A stretch of DNA of 5,637 nt from Eubacteriales Family XIII. Incertae Sedis bacterium (GCA_031263875.1 JAISEX010000276.1:1-5637); one strand, 5' to 3'; positions 1-5,613 are shown, counted from the first letter of the stretch. Numbers and translations are program-made. Notes: a model not told the origin generated them from the sequence alone.

Positions 1-2
1 TC

Positions 3-50
3 GGCGGCAAAGCCTACTCCTTCAAGGGGAACGGCGTCTGGATCGCATAA
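3..50 (+). CDS. C-terminal tail of an upstream gene (partial)
   Basis: An open frame enters from the left edge and ends at TAA 48-50. The visible residues are GGKAYSFKGNGVWIA. The tail is small, Gly/aromatic-rich and ends with a hydrophobic Trp-Ile-Ala. The product cannot be identified from 15 residues. A strong intrinsic terminator starts 40 bases after the stop, which supports a real gene end on this strand. The frame is open for only 48 bases here, so the call rests mainly on that terminator. Confidence 0.5.
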   Translation, partial: GGKAYSFKGNGVWIA

Positions 51-89
51 TGTAAATACGCATTTTATACTATCCACTTCAATGGTTCA

Positions 90-127
90 GTCGGAGGTCG
101 CGTTTCGCGGCCTCCGGCGACTTTTTT
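90..127 (+). terminator. Rho-independent terminator of the upstream gene
   Basis: Bases 90-102 pair with 106-118 in an uninterrupted 13-bp stem (two G:U pairs, at 91/117 and 98/110) around a TTT loop at 103-105. Three bases later there is a run of six T (122-127). This is a textbook intrinsic terminator, separating the upstream gene from the GTPase unit. Confidence 0.9.
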
Positions 128-184
128 GAGACTGATAATACAGCGGGTTCTTTGCACACGTCTGATTTTCCCTGCGAAATCCTG

Positions 185-193
185 TGCTATAAT
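185..193 (+). promoter_or_regulatory. Extended -10 promoter for the GTPase/His-rich pair
   Basis: TGCTATAAT at 185-193 is a perfect extended -10 element. The best -35 at 16-base spacing is weak (TTTTCC at 166-171), as is usual when TGn is present. Transcription would start near 200, giving a leader of about 30 bases. A second TATAAT at 203-208 has no TGn and no -35. I see no clear metal-regulator palindrome (such as a Zur box) around it. Confidence 0.65.
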
Positions 194-229
194 TTAAGCA
201 GGTATAATTCTGAACGTTAAGGGGCGGTT

Positions 230-844
230 ATGAAACTGATAATATTCAGCGGTTTTCTCGGATCGGGCAAGACCGTTTCGATACTTTCGCTCGCAAAGTA
301 TCTGTCCGGGAAAAACGGGGGCAGGGCGGCGGCCGGCTACGGCGCGAAGGCGGTGATCCTTGAAAATGAAGTGGGCGACGTCAATTACGACCAGTCGATG
401 CTGCGGAAGAGCGGCTACGAGATCATCAATATGCTCGCGGGCTGTATCTGCTGCACGCTGTCGAACGATTTGATGACGCAACTGCGCGAGTTCGTTCCGT
501 GGTACAATCCCGAATACGTTATTTTCGAGCCGACGGGCCTTGCGTATCCCGAAGCGATTTCCGAAACCGCGAAGGAAAGCGGCGTGGAGCTGGAGTGGGT
601 GCGCACCGTCACCGTCGTTGACGCGCTGCGGTACGGCGCTATCATGGAGATGGCCCCGAAATTGATGGAGGCCCAGATCGGCGCGGCCGATACCATTCTG
701 CTGAACAAGATCGACGCGGCGGACGCGGATGAGCTGGCGGCGGTCCGGCGCGGCATACCGGCCATAAATCCGAACGCGGCGCTCTATGAGGTGAGCGCGA
801 AACAGGGCGTTCCCGATAAGGTTTTCGAGAGGATAACGAGATGA
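230..844 (+). CDS. CobW/COG0523-family GTPase, short form (putative metallochaperone GTPase)
   Basis: A 204-residue cytoplasmic P-loop GTPase of the CobW/HypB/UreG group. Visible motifs in order: Walker A GFLGSGKT (8-15); ENEVGDVNYD (45-54), matching the family's conserved ENE-x-G switch region; GCICC (71-75), the diagnostic CxCC metal-binding motif of COG0523; EPTGLAYP (100-107) at the Walker B position; NKID (159-162) for guanine recognition; and SAK (189-191). COG0523 members couple GTP hydrolysis to delivery of Zn, Co or another metal to client proteins. Many are 300-400 residues with a C-terminal CobW_C domain; this chain stops just after the GTPase fold and lacks it. The ATG at 230 is chosen because AAGGGG (219-224) lies 5 bases upstream and the P-loop begins at residue 8. 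The stop overlaps the next start (ATGA), implying coupled translation with the His-rich partner. Family assignment is firm; the metal is unknown. Confidence 0.9.
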   Translation: MKLIIFSGFLGSGKTVSILSLAKYLSGKNGGRAAAGYGAKAVILENEVGDVNYDQSMLRKSGYEIINMLAGCICCTLSNDLMTQLREFVPWYNPEYVIFEPTGLAYPEAISETAKESGVELEWVRTVTVVDALRYGAIMEMAPKLMEAQIGAADTILLNKIDAADADELAAVRRGIPAINPNAALYEVSAKQGVPDKVFERITR

Positions 845-1581
845 GCGGGCACGACAAGCAGAGCCATGGCGGGTGTAATCACGACCACGAGGCGCATGGC
901 CACAATCACGAAACGCACGGTCATAATCACGACGAGTGTAACCACGCCCACGATTCGCACGATCACGCCCACGAAACACACGGCCATGATCATGAAACGC
1001 ACGGTCACGACCACGAAACGCACACTCACGATCACGGCGAGTGTAATCACGGCCAAAATTCGCACAATCACGACCACGGCGCGCATAGCCACGATCACGA
1101 TTCGCACAATCACGACCACGGCGCGCATAGCCATGATCACGAAACGCACGATCACGCCCACCACGGTCATAGTCACGACGGCCACACTCATGTGCACGAT
1201 ATTTACACCGAGGACGGCATTGAGCCGACGGTGGTTTCGCTGACGCACGAGATTCCCGCCGGCGCCTTTCCCGCAGGCGAGCTTGAGCGGCGGGCGCAGC
1301 GGATCGTCTTTACGCTTGCCTCGGTATGTATCGCTAAGGGAATTCTTATCGGCCATATCAAACTTCAATTGCTCGAGAATGAGGACAGCGGCCTTTTTAT
1401 ATCGGCGACGGGCCCGCGAAATATTACGGTGACGGCATCCGAAGGTTTCCCGCTGGGCGGCGCGGACGCTTCGGGGCAGTATGAGTTTGGCCTGACGGTT
1501 ATCGTGTTCGGCATGTCCGAGGGGGACGCCGCTTCGCTTGCGGAGGGAATTGTCGACGGGATATTATGTTGCCCGGTATAG
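841..1581 (+). CDS. His-rich heptad-repeat metal-binding protein with an unrecognised C-terminal domain
   Basis: The protein has 246 residues and no signal peptide. Residues 10-121 form sixteen heptads of the pattern x-x-H-x-H-x-H, with 46 His in the first 120 residues and Asp, Glu, Asn, Gly, Ser or Thr filling the rest. Three heptads carry Cys in place of the first His (C12, C33, C68, each as CNH). Residues 122-246 are a non-repetitive, mixed alpha/beta-looking domain ending CCPV. I do not recognise it; it could be a detached or diverged C-terminal part of the GTPase system. His-rich tracts in HypB, UreE and COG0523 proteins bind and store Ni, Zn or Co, so a metal buffer or donor for the upstream GTPase is the natural inference. 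The ATG at 841 overlaps the previous stop by 4 bases and has GAGAGGA (827-833) 7 bases upstream. A 42-base tandem duplication lies at 1058-1141. No clear terminator follows. Confidence 0.88.
   Translation: MSGHDKQSHGGCNHDHEAHGHNHETHGHNHDECNHAHDSHDHAHETHGHDHETHGHDHETHTHDHGECNHGQNSHNHDHGAHSHDHDSHNHDHGAHSHDHETHDHAHHGHSHDGHTHVHDIYTEDGIEPTVVSLTHEIPAGAFPAGELERRAQRIVFTLASVCIAKGILIGHIKLQLLENEDSGLFISATGPRNITVTASEGFPLGGADASGQYEFGLTVIVFGMSEGDAASLAEGIVDGILCCPV
1058..1141 (+). repeat. 42-bp tandem duplication inside the His-rich gene
   Basis: Bases 1058-1099 and 1100-1141 are head-to-tail copies that differ at one position (1092 C versus 1134 T). Each encodes 14 residues (two heptads), so copy-number change keeps the reading frame. 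The near identity suggests a recent duplication within an older, more diverged heptad array. Confidence 0.9.
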
Positions 1582-1646
1582 TGGTAAAATATAAGGCATC
1601 TGGGCATTTGTATTTCATTTTCTCCCGCCGGCAGGCAGTTTGCACG

Positions 1647-1671
1647 TAGTTTACAAAGATATTGTAAACTA
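1647..1671. promoter_or_regulatory. Perfect 10-bp inverted repeat, likely operator for the nitroreductase gene
   Basis: TAGTTTACAA at 1647-1656 and its exact reverse complement at 1662-1671 are separated by 5 bases (AGATA). The site lies 95 bases before the nitroreductase start. A weak promoter can be drawn around it: TTTGCA (1639-1644), 18 bases, then TGTAAA (1663-1668). A repressor on the dyad would then block it. The symmetric AT-rich arms in a GC-rich setting resemble MarR, HxlR or TetR-type operators, but the regulator cannot be named. No long T-run follows, so it is unlikely to be a terminator. Confidence 0.55.
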
Positions 1672-1765
1672 AAACGGACGCAGACGTCACCGCTCGCCTT
1701 GCGGCACGGGAACGGGCAGTCAAGAGATTATCAAAAGAGATATTATTACAAAGAAAGGAACGGAC

Positions 1766-2305
1766 ATGGAAACATTTGAAGCAATCGCACAGAGAAAGAG
1801 CATCAGAAGTTATACGGGCGCGCCCGTGGAGAAGGCCGATCTTGAGAAAATCGTCGCGGCGGGGAATGCGGCGCCTTGCGCGGGCCAGATTTCCATCGCC
1901 GTTATTACGGACACGGAATATCTCGCGGAGATCGACGAGGCAACTTTCGCCTTTATGCAGAATTCCGGCGTCGAGTTTCTCGTGAAGCGCTCGTCCACGC
2001 CCGGATACCGCCCACTGTACGGGGCGCCGGCGCTCGTCGTGATATCCTCCGACCCGGAGCGCGGGACGGCAAACGTCGCCGCGGCCGCGGCCACGATGAT
2101 ACTCGCGGCGACCGATCTCGGCCTCGGTTCGTGTTACGTGGGCTCGCCGACGCGCGTGCTGCAGGCGGGCGAAGCGCTTGCGGAACGGCTGAATCTGCCG
2201 GCGGGCTTTACGCCGCTCGCGGGCGTTCTGCTCGGCACTACTGACGATCCGGCGCGGTTTTCGCGTGACCGGGCCCCGGCGGATAACGTCACGTTTATCG
2301 GGTAA
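1766..2305 (+). CDS. Nitroreductase-family FMN oxidoreductase
   Basis: A 179-residue soluble flavoprotein of the nitroreductase fold, within the usual 170-220 residue size of the small members. The N-terminal RKSIRSY (10-16) is the family's phosphate/FMN-binding signature. GAPALVVIS (86-94) forms the central strand, GLGSCYVG (119-126) is the typical helix-turn near the isoalloxazine ring, and LPAGFTPLAGVLLG (144-157) is the conserved C-terminal FMN-contact segment. Such enzymes dimerise and use NAD(P)H to reduce nitroaromatics, quinones or other acceptors; the true substrate is not visible. The ATG at 1766 has AAAGGAA (1754-1760) 5 bases upstream. The antiporter starts 8 bases after the stop, so the two are probably cotranscribed, with the 1647-1671 dyad as candidate control site. 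Confidence 0.9.
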   Translation: METFEAIAQRKSIRSYTGAPVEKADLEKIVAAGNAAPCAGQISIAVITDTEYLAEIDEATFAFMQNSGVEFLVKRSSTPGYRPLYGAPALVVISSDPERGTANVAAAAATMILAATDLGLGSCYVGSPTRVLQAGEALAERLNLPAGFTPLAGVLLGTTDDPARFSRDRAPADNVTFIG

Positions 2306-2313
2306 GATTCCAA

Positions 2314-4464
2314 TTGATATTTACTGAAGTCATCATTATACTGCTGCTGACGATAGTCGTTTCAAATATCGTCGACAGCGCTTTCCCCCGGCTGCCGCTG
2401 CCGCTGATCCTCATCGTATTCGGCGCGCTGCTTTCGCTGACGGCTGTCACGAATAATCTGAAGCTGGAGCCGGAGATATTTATGGCGTTGCTCGTGGCTC
2501 CGCTGCTTTTCCGCGAGTCGGAGGAAGCGGATTTCGGCGCGCTGTGGCGGGTGAGAAAAGCGGTGATCCTGATGGCGTTTCTGCTGGTCTTTATCACGGT
2601 GTTCGCGGTCGGGTTTTCCGTAAAAGCCATCGTGCCGGCAGTGCCGCTGGCGGCGTGCTTCGCGCTCGGCGCGATACTCGGCCCCACGGACGCGATCGCT
2701 GTCGTGTCGATTTCGTCGCGCGTGGATATCGACGACGGGCTGATGACGATACTGAAAGGCGAGGGCCTTATCAACGACGCGTCGGGCGTTATCGCATTCC
2801 GTTTCGCGGTGGCGGCCCTGCTGACCGGCAATTTTTCGTTCGGGGAAGCGGCGCTCGAATTTTTCCTCGTGAGCGTCGGCGGTTTTCTCGCGGGGCTCGT
2901 GATCGCCCAACTGAAACTTTCGGTTATGAGCAAACTCAAACGCCTCGAGATACGCAATAACGCCGCGTATATGCTGATCGAAGTGATCACGCCGTTCGTC
3001 TGCTATTTTCTCGCGGAGGAAATCGGCGTTTCGGGCATTATCGCCGCGGTGACGGCGGGCATCCGGCAGAGCCTCCACGTCGATCACGTGGACCGTTATC
3101 AGGCGGAATTTAGCATCTTCAAAAAGTCGATATGGCAGATGCTCACGATCACGTTCAACTCCATCGTCTTTCTGCTGCTCGGGCTGCAATTGCCCGGCAT
3201 TGTGCGGGACGTGCTGGCTTTCCCCGGCGTGCCACTTATTTACGTGCTGCTGATCGGCCTGTTCGTCACGGCGATGGTGCTGGCGGTGCGCTTTGTCAGT
3301 TCGCTCATCTTTTCGGGCCGGGCGATAGCGAGCGCCGCCGGAGCTTCGGCAGCGGGAGCCGCGGACGATTCCGCCGGCGGGCAAAGCAAAGCGCGGCAAA
3401 TTCTCGGCATGATGCGCCACAGCCTGATATTGACGCTGTCCGGCGTCAAGGGCACGGTCAGCCTTGCGACGGCGTTTTCGCTCCCGTTCTACTTCGTCAA
3501 GGGCGAGGACTTCCCGCAGCGGCCGTTCCTGCTGCTTATCACCGCTACGGTCATCATTACCTCGCTGCTGCTTGCCGTGATAATCCTGCCGCGGATCGCG
3601 AAAAAGCAGGGAAACGCGTTGCGGAACGAGAAGCGCATTATCGTGCTGAACAAGGTGCTCGACGAGCTGCATCCCGACAGCGTGGCGTACTCGAACGCCA
3701 TCGTGATGAATGTGAACCAGCGCATCAAGGAGCTTGCGCGCGAGGACATGAAGCCGAAGGAACGCAAGGAATTGAAGCGGCTGATGGAGCTCGAATATAA
3801 TATCGAGAAGGATCTGATCGACGAGAAACGCGCCGCGGGCGAGATGTCGGAGAACGATTACCAGACCTATCTGCGCCTCCTCGCCGTTATGCATAAGCTG
3901 ACGAACAAGCCGCTGACCGGCGGGATCGGCATGAGAAGCGTGTTCTTTCGCGGAGGGTTTGACGGCGCTTTGCGCGGCGGCAAGAAACACGCGGAACGGA
4001 AGGCCGAATGGCGCAAAATGCACGGGAAGGAACGCGCCGAAGTTTTCGAGGCGATGTGGAAGTCGCTCGATTCGGTGAAGAATATCTTTTGGGATAATAC
4101 CTCGTTTATTATTGAGGAGCTTCGCGCGCAGGAGGGCGCGGGATCGTCCGCGGCGGTGAGCGAGGTGGTTTCCGAGCGCATCGATATGGCGAACCGGGTG
4201 GTGAGCCACGTCTTCGGCGGCGTCGCGGGCGCGCAATTCCACGACGATTACGACAAGGAGCTGCTCGGCTGCTACACGCTGGAGCGCGCCGTTATCGACA
4301 AATTCGAGGCGGAGGGCCTGCTCGAGTGCGACGAGGCGGACGCTATGCGCGTGGACGTCAACATGCTCGAAACCTACACCATCGAGGACAAACACCGCGC
4401 GGATATCGTGAAACTGCTTGCCGCGGTGAGCAAACGCCGCGGCCGGAAGCGGCATCGCCGGTAG
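2314..4464 (+). CDS. CPA1-family Na+/H+ antiporter (NhaP/YjcE type)
   Basis: A 716-residue inner-membrane cation/proton exchanger. About 12-13 hydrophobic segments span residues 5-425. Family motifs: LLFRESEEAD (64-73), GPTDAIAV (123-130, with the TD pair of the unwound helix), EGLINDASG (150-158, with the Asn-Asp pair that binds the ion), and SGVKGTVSLATAFSLP (376-391), where many relatives have Arg in place of Lys379. A low-complexity Ala/Gly/Ser loop (339-357) precedes the GVKG helix. Residues 426-716 are a long, charged, mostly helical cytoplasmic tail ending RRGRKRHRR, probably regulatory. The start is TTG at 2314, 8 bases after the nitroreductase stop: the next in-frame ATG (2482, residue 57) would remove the first two membrane segments, and no ATG/GTG lies between the stop and TTG. 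The Shine-Dalgarno site is poor, so translation may rely on ribosomes arriving from upstream. Function: Na+ or K+ export and pH homeostasis. Confidence 0.9.
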   Translation: MIFTEVIIILLLTIVVSNIVDSAFPRLPLPLILIVFGALLSLTAVTNNLKLEPEIFMALLVAPLLFRESEEADFGALWRVRKAVILMAFLLVFITVFAVGFSVKAIVPAVPLAACFALGAILGPTDAIAVVSISSRVDIDDGLMTILKGEGLINDASGVIAFRFAVAALLTGNFSFGEAALEFFLVSVGGFLAGLVIAQLKLSVMSKLKRLEIRNNAAYMLIEVITPFVCYFLAEEIGVSGIIAAVTAGIRQSLHVDHVDRYQAEFSIFKKSIWQMLTITFNSIVFLLLGLQLPGIVRDVLAFPGVPLIYVLLIGLFVTAMVLAVRFVSSLIFSGRAIASAAGASAAGAADDSAGGQSKARQILGMMRHSLILTLSGVKGTVSLATAFSLPFYFVKGEDFPQRPFLLLITATVIITSLLLAVIILPRIAKKQGNALRNEKRIIVLNKVLDELHPDSVAYSNAIVMNVNQRIKELAREDMKPKERKELKRLMELEYNIEKDLIDEKRAAGEMSENDYQTYLRLLAVMHKLTNKPLTGGIGMRSVFFRGGFDGALRGGKKHAERKAEWRKMHGKERAEVFEAMWKSLDSVKNIFWDNTSFIIEELRAQEGAGSSAAVSEVVSERIDMANRVVSHVFGGVAGAQFHDDYDKELLGCYTLERAVIDKFEAEGLLECDEADAMRVDVNMLETYTIEDKHRADIVKLLAAVSKRRGRKRHRR

Positions 4465-4529
4465 GATCGTGTAATTGCGCGAGTTGCTTTTTGGTTTGGG
4501 CGCATGGGGCTGTGTTGAAGTGGAATGAG

Positions 4530-4565
4530 GCGTCGCTATTGTTAAAATTTTAACAATAGGGGCGC
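4530..4565. promoter_or_regulatory. Perfect 24-bp palindrome with Rex-type operator; possible terminator hairpin
   Basis: Bases 4536-4559 are a perfect palindrome (half-site CTATTGTTAAAA). Its core at 4539-4556 reads TTGTTAA-AATT-TTAACAA, an exact fit to the TTGTTAA-N4-TTAACAA form of Rex operators known from clostridia. Five more pairs beyond one G/G mismatch extend the stem to 4530-4565. Outside that, TGGGGCTGT (4505-4513) pairs with ACAGCCCCA (4581-4589). It lies 66 bases past the antiporter stop, so it may also act as that gene's terminator, but only TTTAA follows. A weak promoter (TTGAAG 4515-4520, TATTGT 4537-4542) would overlap it. Confidence 0.5.
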
Positions 4566-4734
4566 TTTAAGCATAAAGGAACAGCCCCACCGGGCTCTCC
4601 GGGGCTTCGCGTTCGCTTCGGCCCCGGCGCTTACGGCGAGCGCAGGGGTTGTAAGTTGCTGCGTTCCCTCACTCCCGATGTCATCTTTCGGCTCCGTCCG
4701 CGCCGTGACTGCTGCGCACCCCTCCGATCCCTTG

Positions 4735-4861
4735 GCAGAGGTACAGGAGCTTTGCCTGTTTTACGCGGCTGCGCCGCATTGTAATGTAAAACAGGACAGC
4801 GAAACGAGCGCAGCGAGTGGAGGAGTGAGCGCAGCGAACGTTAGCCCGTGGCGCTCTACCG
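4735..4861. repeat. Extra left-arm segment with a 15-bp bulged hairpin
   Basis: This 127-base segment sits between two left-arm blocks that are directly adjacent in the right arm. The dinucleotide TG occurs at both junctions (4733-4734 and 4862-4863) but once in the right arm, as a 2-base duplication would leave. Inside, CCTGTTTTAC (4755-4764) pairs with 4786-4795, and GCGGC (4765-4769) with 4773-4777, giving a 15-bp stem with an 8-base bulge (4778-4785). ACAGG at 4743-4747 could pair with CCTGT (4755-4759) instead. GAGCGCAGCGA occurs twice (4806-4816 and 4827-4837). Confidence 0.55.
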
Positions 4862-4965
4862 TGCGCGGGAAAGGCGAGAAAAATAAACGTCCCGCCCGTC
4901 CTCCTACGGCGAACCGCTCTATCTCACGCCCCACACAAAGCGCGAGAAGCAAAACTACGTAAGCA

Positions 4966-5137
4966 TCCTCTCCGTGCCGTCCCCGTTTTTCTTATCCCAA
5001 TTTGATCGAACCCGGATTCCAACATTTCGCATCACGTGTGACATTTTTGCGAATTTAGCCACTTCGTGGTTTTTGGTTGCCGCATATTTCATCTCATTTT
5101 ATAGTCTTTTTAATTTCGTTATAACTCTCATGACGTG
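4966..5137. other. AT-rich centre of the inverted-repeat element, no gene seen
   Basis: The stretch between the two arms is visibly more AT-rich than its surroundings and has no supported reading frame. It contains small dyads only: TTCGCA (5026-5031) with TGCGAA (5048-5053), and a 6-pair hairpin (5057-5062 with 5066-5071) whose 3' side merges into five T (5070-5074). The latter could be a weak terminator. Nothing else is recognisable. Confidence 0.4.
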
Positions 5138-5398
5138 ACGGTAGACGGCATGATGGGTGCGCTCGCGTTAAACTTTGTTTTCTCGCTTTCTTGTGGCGCG
5201 CGTGCGGTAAACGGGTACGCCGGAGAGAGGACGGGTGTGCCCGGTGCCTTGCCCGCATGTTTTCGCGCACGGTAGACGGCATGATGGGTGCGCTCGCATT
5301 AATCTTGTTATCTCGCTTTCTTGTGGCGCGCGTGCGGGAAACGGGTACGCCGCAGGAGGATACGCGTGCTATTTCTTTTCTCGCCTTTCCCGCGCAAG
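5138..5398 (+). repeat. Two tandem units of about 131 bp in the right arm
   Basis: Bases 5138-5222 and 5269-5352 are near-identical direct copies (about 80 of 85 positions, one single-base deletion). Each is followed by a more diverged 44-46 base tail (5223-5268 and 5353-5396) in which GAGG and GCC-TT-CCCGC blocks can still be aligned, so the whole unit is about 131 bases. A third, inverted relative lies in the left arm at about 4862-4980. Confidence 0.8.
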
Positions 5399-5467
5399 GG
5401 ATAGGAGGGGTGCGGTAGCAGCCCCGCGCAGCGGGACCAGAGCGAAGCGCAGCCCCGGATAGCCCGG

Positions 5468-5483
5468 TGGGGCGCTAGCCCCA
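5468..5483. repeat. Short GC-rich hairpin at the right end of the element
   Basis: TGGGGC (5468-5473) and GCCCCA (5478-5483) flank a GCTA loop. The left end has the same two arms, but its loop is replaced by the segment holding the 24-bp palindrome, so the two element ends are equivalent apart from that expansion. Confidence 0.7.
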
Positions 5484-5540
5484 TGCGCCCGCATCATTAT
5501 CCCGATCAAATGGAGGCGCAAGGGATTTGTTATGAAACGT

Positions 5541-5568
5541 TTGAGCGCGGGACTTCATATGATATAAT
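5541..5568 (+). promoter_or_regulatory. Sigma-70 promoter with extended -10
   Basis: TTGAGC at 5541-5546 and TATAAT at 5563-5568 are 16 bases apart, with TG at 5560-5561 giving TGATATAAT. Transcription would start near 5575 and head out of the window. This is the best -35/-10 pair in the window. Confidence 0.7.
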
Positions 5569-5578
5569 ATACAATGAT

Positions 5579-5602
5579 TATGGTATAATAGGAAACCATA
5601 CC
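5579..5602. promoter_or_regulatory. Second extended -10 overlapped by a dyad, possible operator
   Basis: TGGTATAAT at 5581-5589 is a second extended -10 without a good -35. TATGGT (5579-5584) and ACCATA (5595-5600) form a 6-bp inverted repeat over it, with GGTAT/ATACC (5582-5586/5598-5602) as an alternative pairing. This could be a repressor site or a leader hairpin of the downstream gene. Confidence 0.35.
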
Positions 5603-5613
5603 GCGAGAGGAAT

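Larger units (their letters stand above)
4498..5490. repeat. Composite ~1-kb inverted-repeat element (fold-back / MITE-like)
   Basis: The two ends are perfect 14-bp inverted repeats (4498-4511 and 5477-5490). Further blocks match in the same order inward and in opposite orientation: 4584-4606 with 5451-5473 (22 of 23); 4715-4734 with 5395-5414 (19 of 20); 4862-4882 with 5376-5396 (21 of 21); 4899-4911 with 5348-5360 (12 of 13). A weaker match continues inward to about 4980. The left arm has extra segments (4512-4583, about 4631-4708, and 4735-4861) absent from the right arm. No transposase gene and no obvious target duplication at the outer ends are seen. It could be a decayed non-autonomous mobile element or a genomic repeat family. 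Confidence 0.75.

Noticed and set aside
152..157. TTGCAC as -35 for the GTPase promoter
   Set aside because: It is 30 bases from the TATAAT at 188, well outside the workable 16-18 base spacing.
194..979. 261-residue reverse-strand open frame
   Set aside because: It is antisense to the GTPase and His-rich genes, is Arg/His-rich without domain motifs, and exists because GC-rich codons leave the opposite strand open.
866..1243. 125-residue forward frame rich in Thr and Ile
   Set aside because: It is the shifted reading of the His-rich repeat; its regularity only mirrors the DNA repeat.
1582..1646. Terminator after the His-rich gene
   Set aside because: No stem followed by a T-run can be drawn; GCCC/GGGC pairs are short and far apart.
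2362..4455. 697-residue reverse-strand open frame
   Set aside because: It covers the antiporter in antisense, is rich in Arg, His and Gln with no membrane or enzyme motif, and is a typical shadow frame.
4678..4962. 94-residue forward frame in the repeat element
   Set aside because: It crosses an arm block and the 127-bp insert, has no ribosome binding site and no recognisable domain.
4965..5137. tRNA or known structured RNA gene in the element centre
   Set aside because: No cloverleaf, T-loop sequence or known riboswitch core could be recognised; only short dyads are present.
5138..5352. CRISPR-like repeat-spacer pattern
   Set aside because: There are only two units, 84-85 bases long with diverged tails, and no cas gene; repeats are far too long for CRISPR.
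5191..5462. Two overlapping 75-residue forward frames
   Set aside because: They read through the tandem repeats and the GC-rich right end; composition is low complexity and starts lack support.
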